Shown: piece by piece, positions 63,591 through 64,000 of the stretch | How positions within the stretch are numbered: position 1 is the first letter of the stretch | Layout: each line of letters starts with the position of its first letter | Source: Paracoccaceae bacterium | Lineage (GTDB): Bacteria > Pseudomonadota > Alphaproteobacteria > Rhodobacterales > Rhodobacteraceae | DNA length: 64,000 nt | Assembly (NCBI GenBank): GCA_027492585.1 | Contig: JAPUEK010000048.1 | Location: forward strand, 1-64,000 | Reading direction: 5' to 3' | Position numbers and translations under genes: made by a program | Notes under the pieces: generated by a model | What the model was told of the DNA's origin: nothing | The model's database searches: none | What the model saw: the letters and a program-made list of their open reading frames with translations, nothing else

Positions 63591-64000
63591 ATGCCCCGCC
63601 CTGCACACTCCCTGCCCGCCCCGTCCCTCCCCGTCCCGTCCCGCCCCACCGGGTCCCGTGCCGCCGGAATCCTGCCTGCGCTCCTCGTCGCCCTTTCGGC
63701 CGGGCTCGCCCTGCCAGCCCATGCCGAGCCGCTCAGCCCGGTGAAAACCGCCGAGCTTTCCGCCCGCCTTTACGAGGCGGGGATCGAGATGGCCGATCCG
63801 CTGCTGGTCGTCTCGGCCGCCAAGCTCCGCAAGGGGCTGGGGCTGAAGAAGGGCGATCTGCGCGCCGAAGGGGCGGGCGCCGCGCCCGAAGAAAAGCCGC
63901 TCGACTGGGAAGAGATGCTCGCCACCGCCGAAGAGATGAGCCCCGGCGACGAGGTGATCGCCGGACTTGCCGACGATGTGCGCGCCGAAGGCAGCAAGGG
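63591..64000 (+). CDS. Secreted protein related to paralogue A, cut by window edge (paralogue B)
   Basis: About 137 codons are visible. A long N-terminus with a hydrophobic core (GILPALLVALSAGLALPAHA) is a likely signal peptide ending in AHA-EP. The following helical domain aligns with paralogue A: LYEAGIEMADPLLVVSAAKL against LYELGMANKDALTVLTAAKL, and GDEVIAGLADDVRAEGSKG against EDEVLAGLIEDAQAEGSRG. The PPC-like domain, if present, is outside the window. ATG 63591 has GAGG upstream; ATG 63579 is in frame. It is transcribed away from the HtrA-like gene, with operator site 3 between them. Confidence 0.8.
   Translation, partial: MPRPAHSLPAPSLPVPSRPTGSRAAGILPALLVALSAGLALPAHAEPLSPVKTAELSARLYEAGIEMADPLLVVSAAKLRKGLGLKKGDLRAEGAGAAPEEKPLDWEEMLATAEEMSPGDEVIAGLADDVRAEGSK

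Overview
The window is GC-rich DNA with tightly packed, often overlapping genes. It looks like a chromosomal segment of an alphaproteobacterium of the Rhodobacteraceae/Paracoccaceae type. The main reasons are a complete beta-hydroxyaspartate cycle cluster (bhcRABCD) in the Paracoccus arrangement, the YjbE/YjbF/YjbH secretion genes, and a family of intergenic elements carrying GGATATTTG. No rRNA or tRNA gene, CRISPR array, insertion sequence or prophage was recognised.

Layout. 1-7.8 kb: an acyl-CoA synthetase cut by the left edge, an ABC exporter, an alpha/beta-hydrolase/threonine-dehydratase pair, a PcaD-like enol-lactonase and an enolase-superfamily dehydratase. 7.9-18.2 kb: a dimethylformamidase-like protein and a minus-strand peptide-uptake operon (aspartoacylase-like deacylase, binding protein, two permeases, two ATPases, S9 peptidase). 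18.5-22.3 kb: Wza/Wzb/Wzc-type polysaccharide export genes, followed by a divergent GAPDH. 23.6-29 kb: bhcR and bhcABCD for assimilation of glyoxylate/glycolate carbon. 29-33.4 kb: a DUF533 protein and a fused 5-oxoprolinase. 33.5-41.2 kb: a second polysaccharide block (YjbE-, YjbF- and YjbH-like proteins, a WbpM/CapD-type dehydratase, a beta-helix protein). 41.3-54.3 kb: mostly housekeeping genes (acs, adk, an unusual MHS transporter, truA, ycjX/ycjF, argE).

54.4-64 kb is the most interesting part. Two related secreted proteins flank genes for a chymotrypsin-fold zymogen, a secreted metacaspase-like protease, a patatin-like lipoprotein, a sensor kinase, a response regulator and an HtrA-like protease. 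All three promoter regions of this block carry the same inverted repeat, TGAC-N7-GTCA. I read it as a self-regulated envelope proteolysis/lipolysis system. I do not recall a description of it. The function is inference; the gene content and the shared operator are visible in the sequence.

At least nine intergenic positions carry a dispersed element, either a GC hairpin or paired inverted copies next to GGATATTTG. These sit at operon ends and inside operons and probably act as terminators or mRNA-processing elements.
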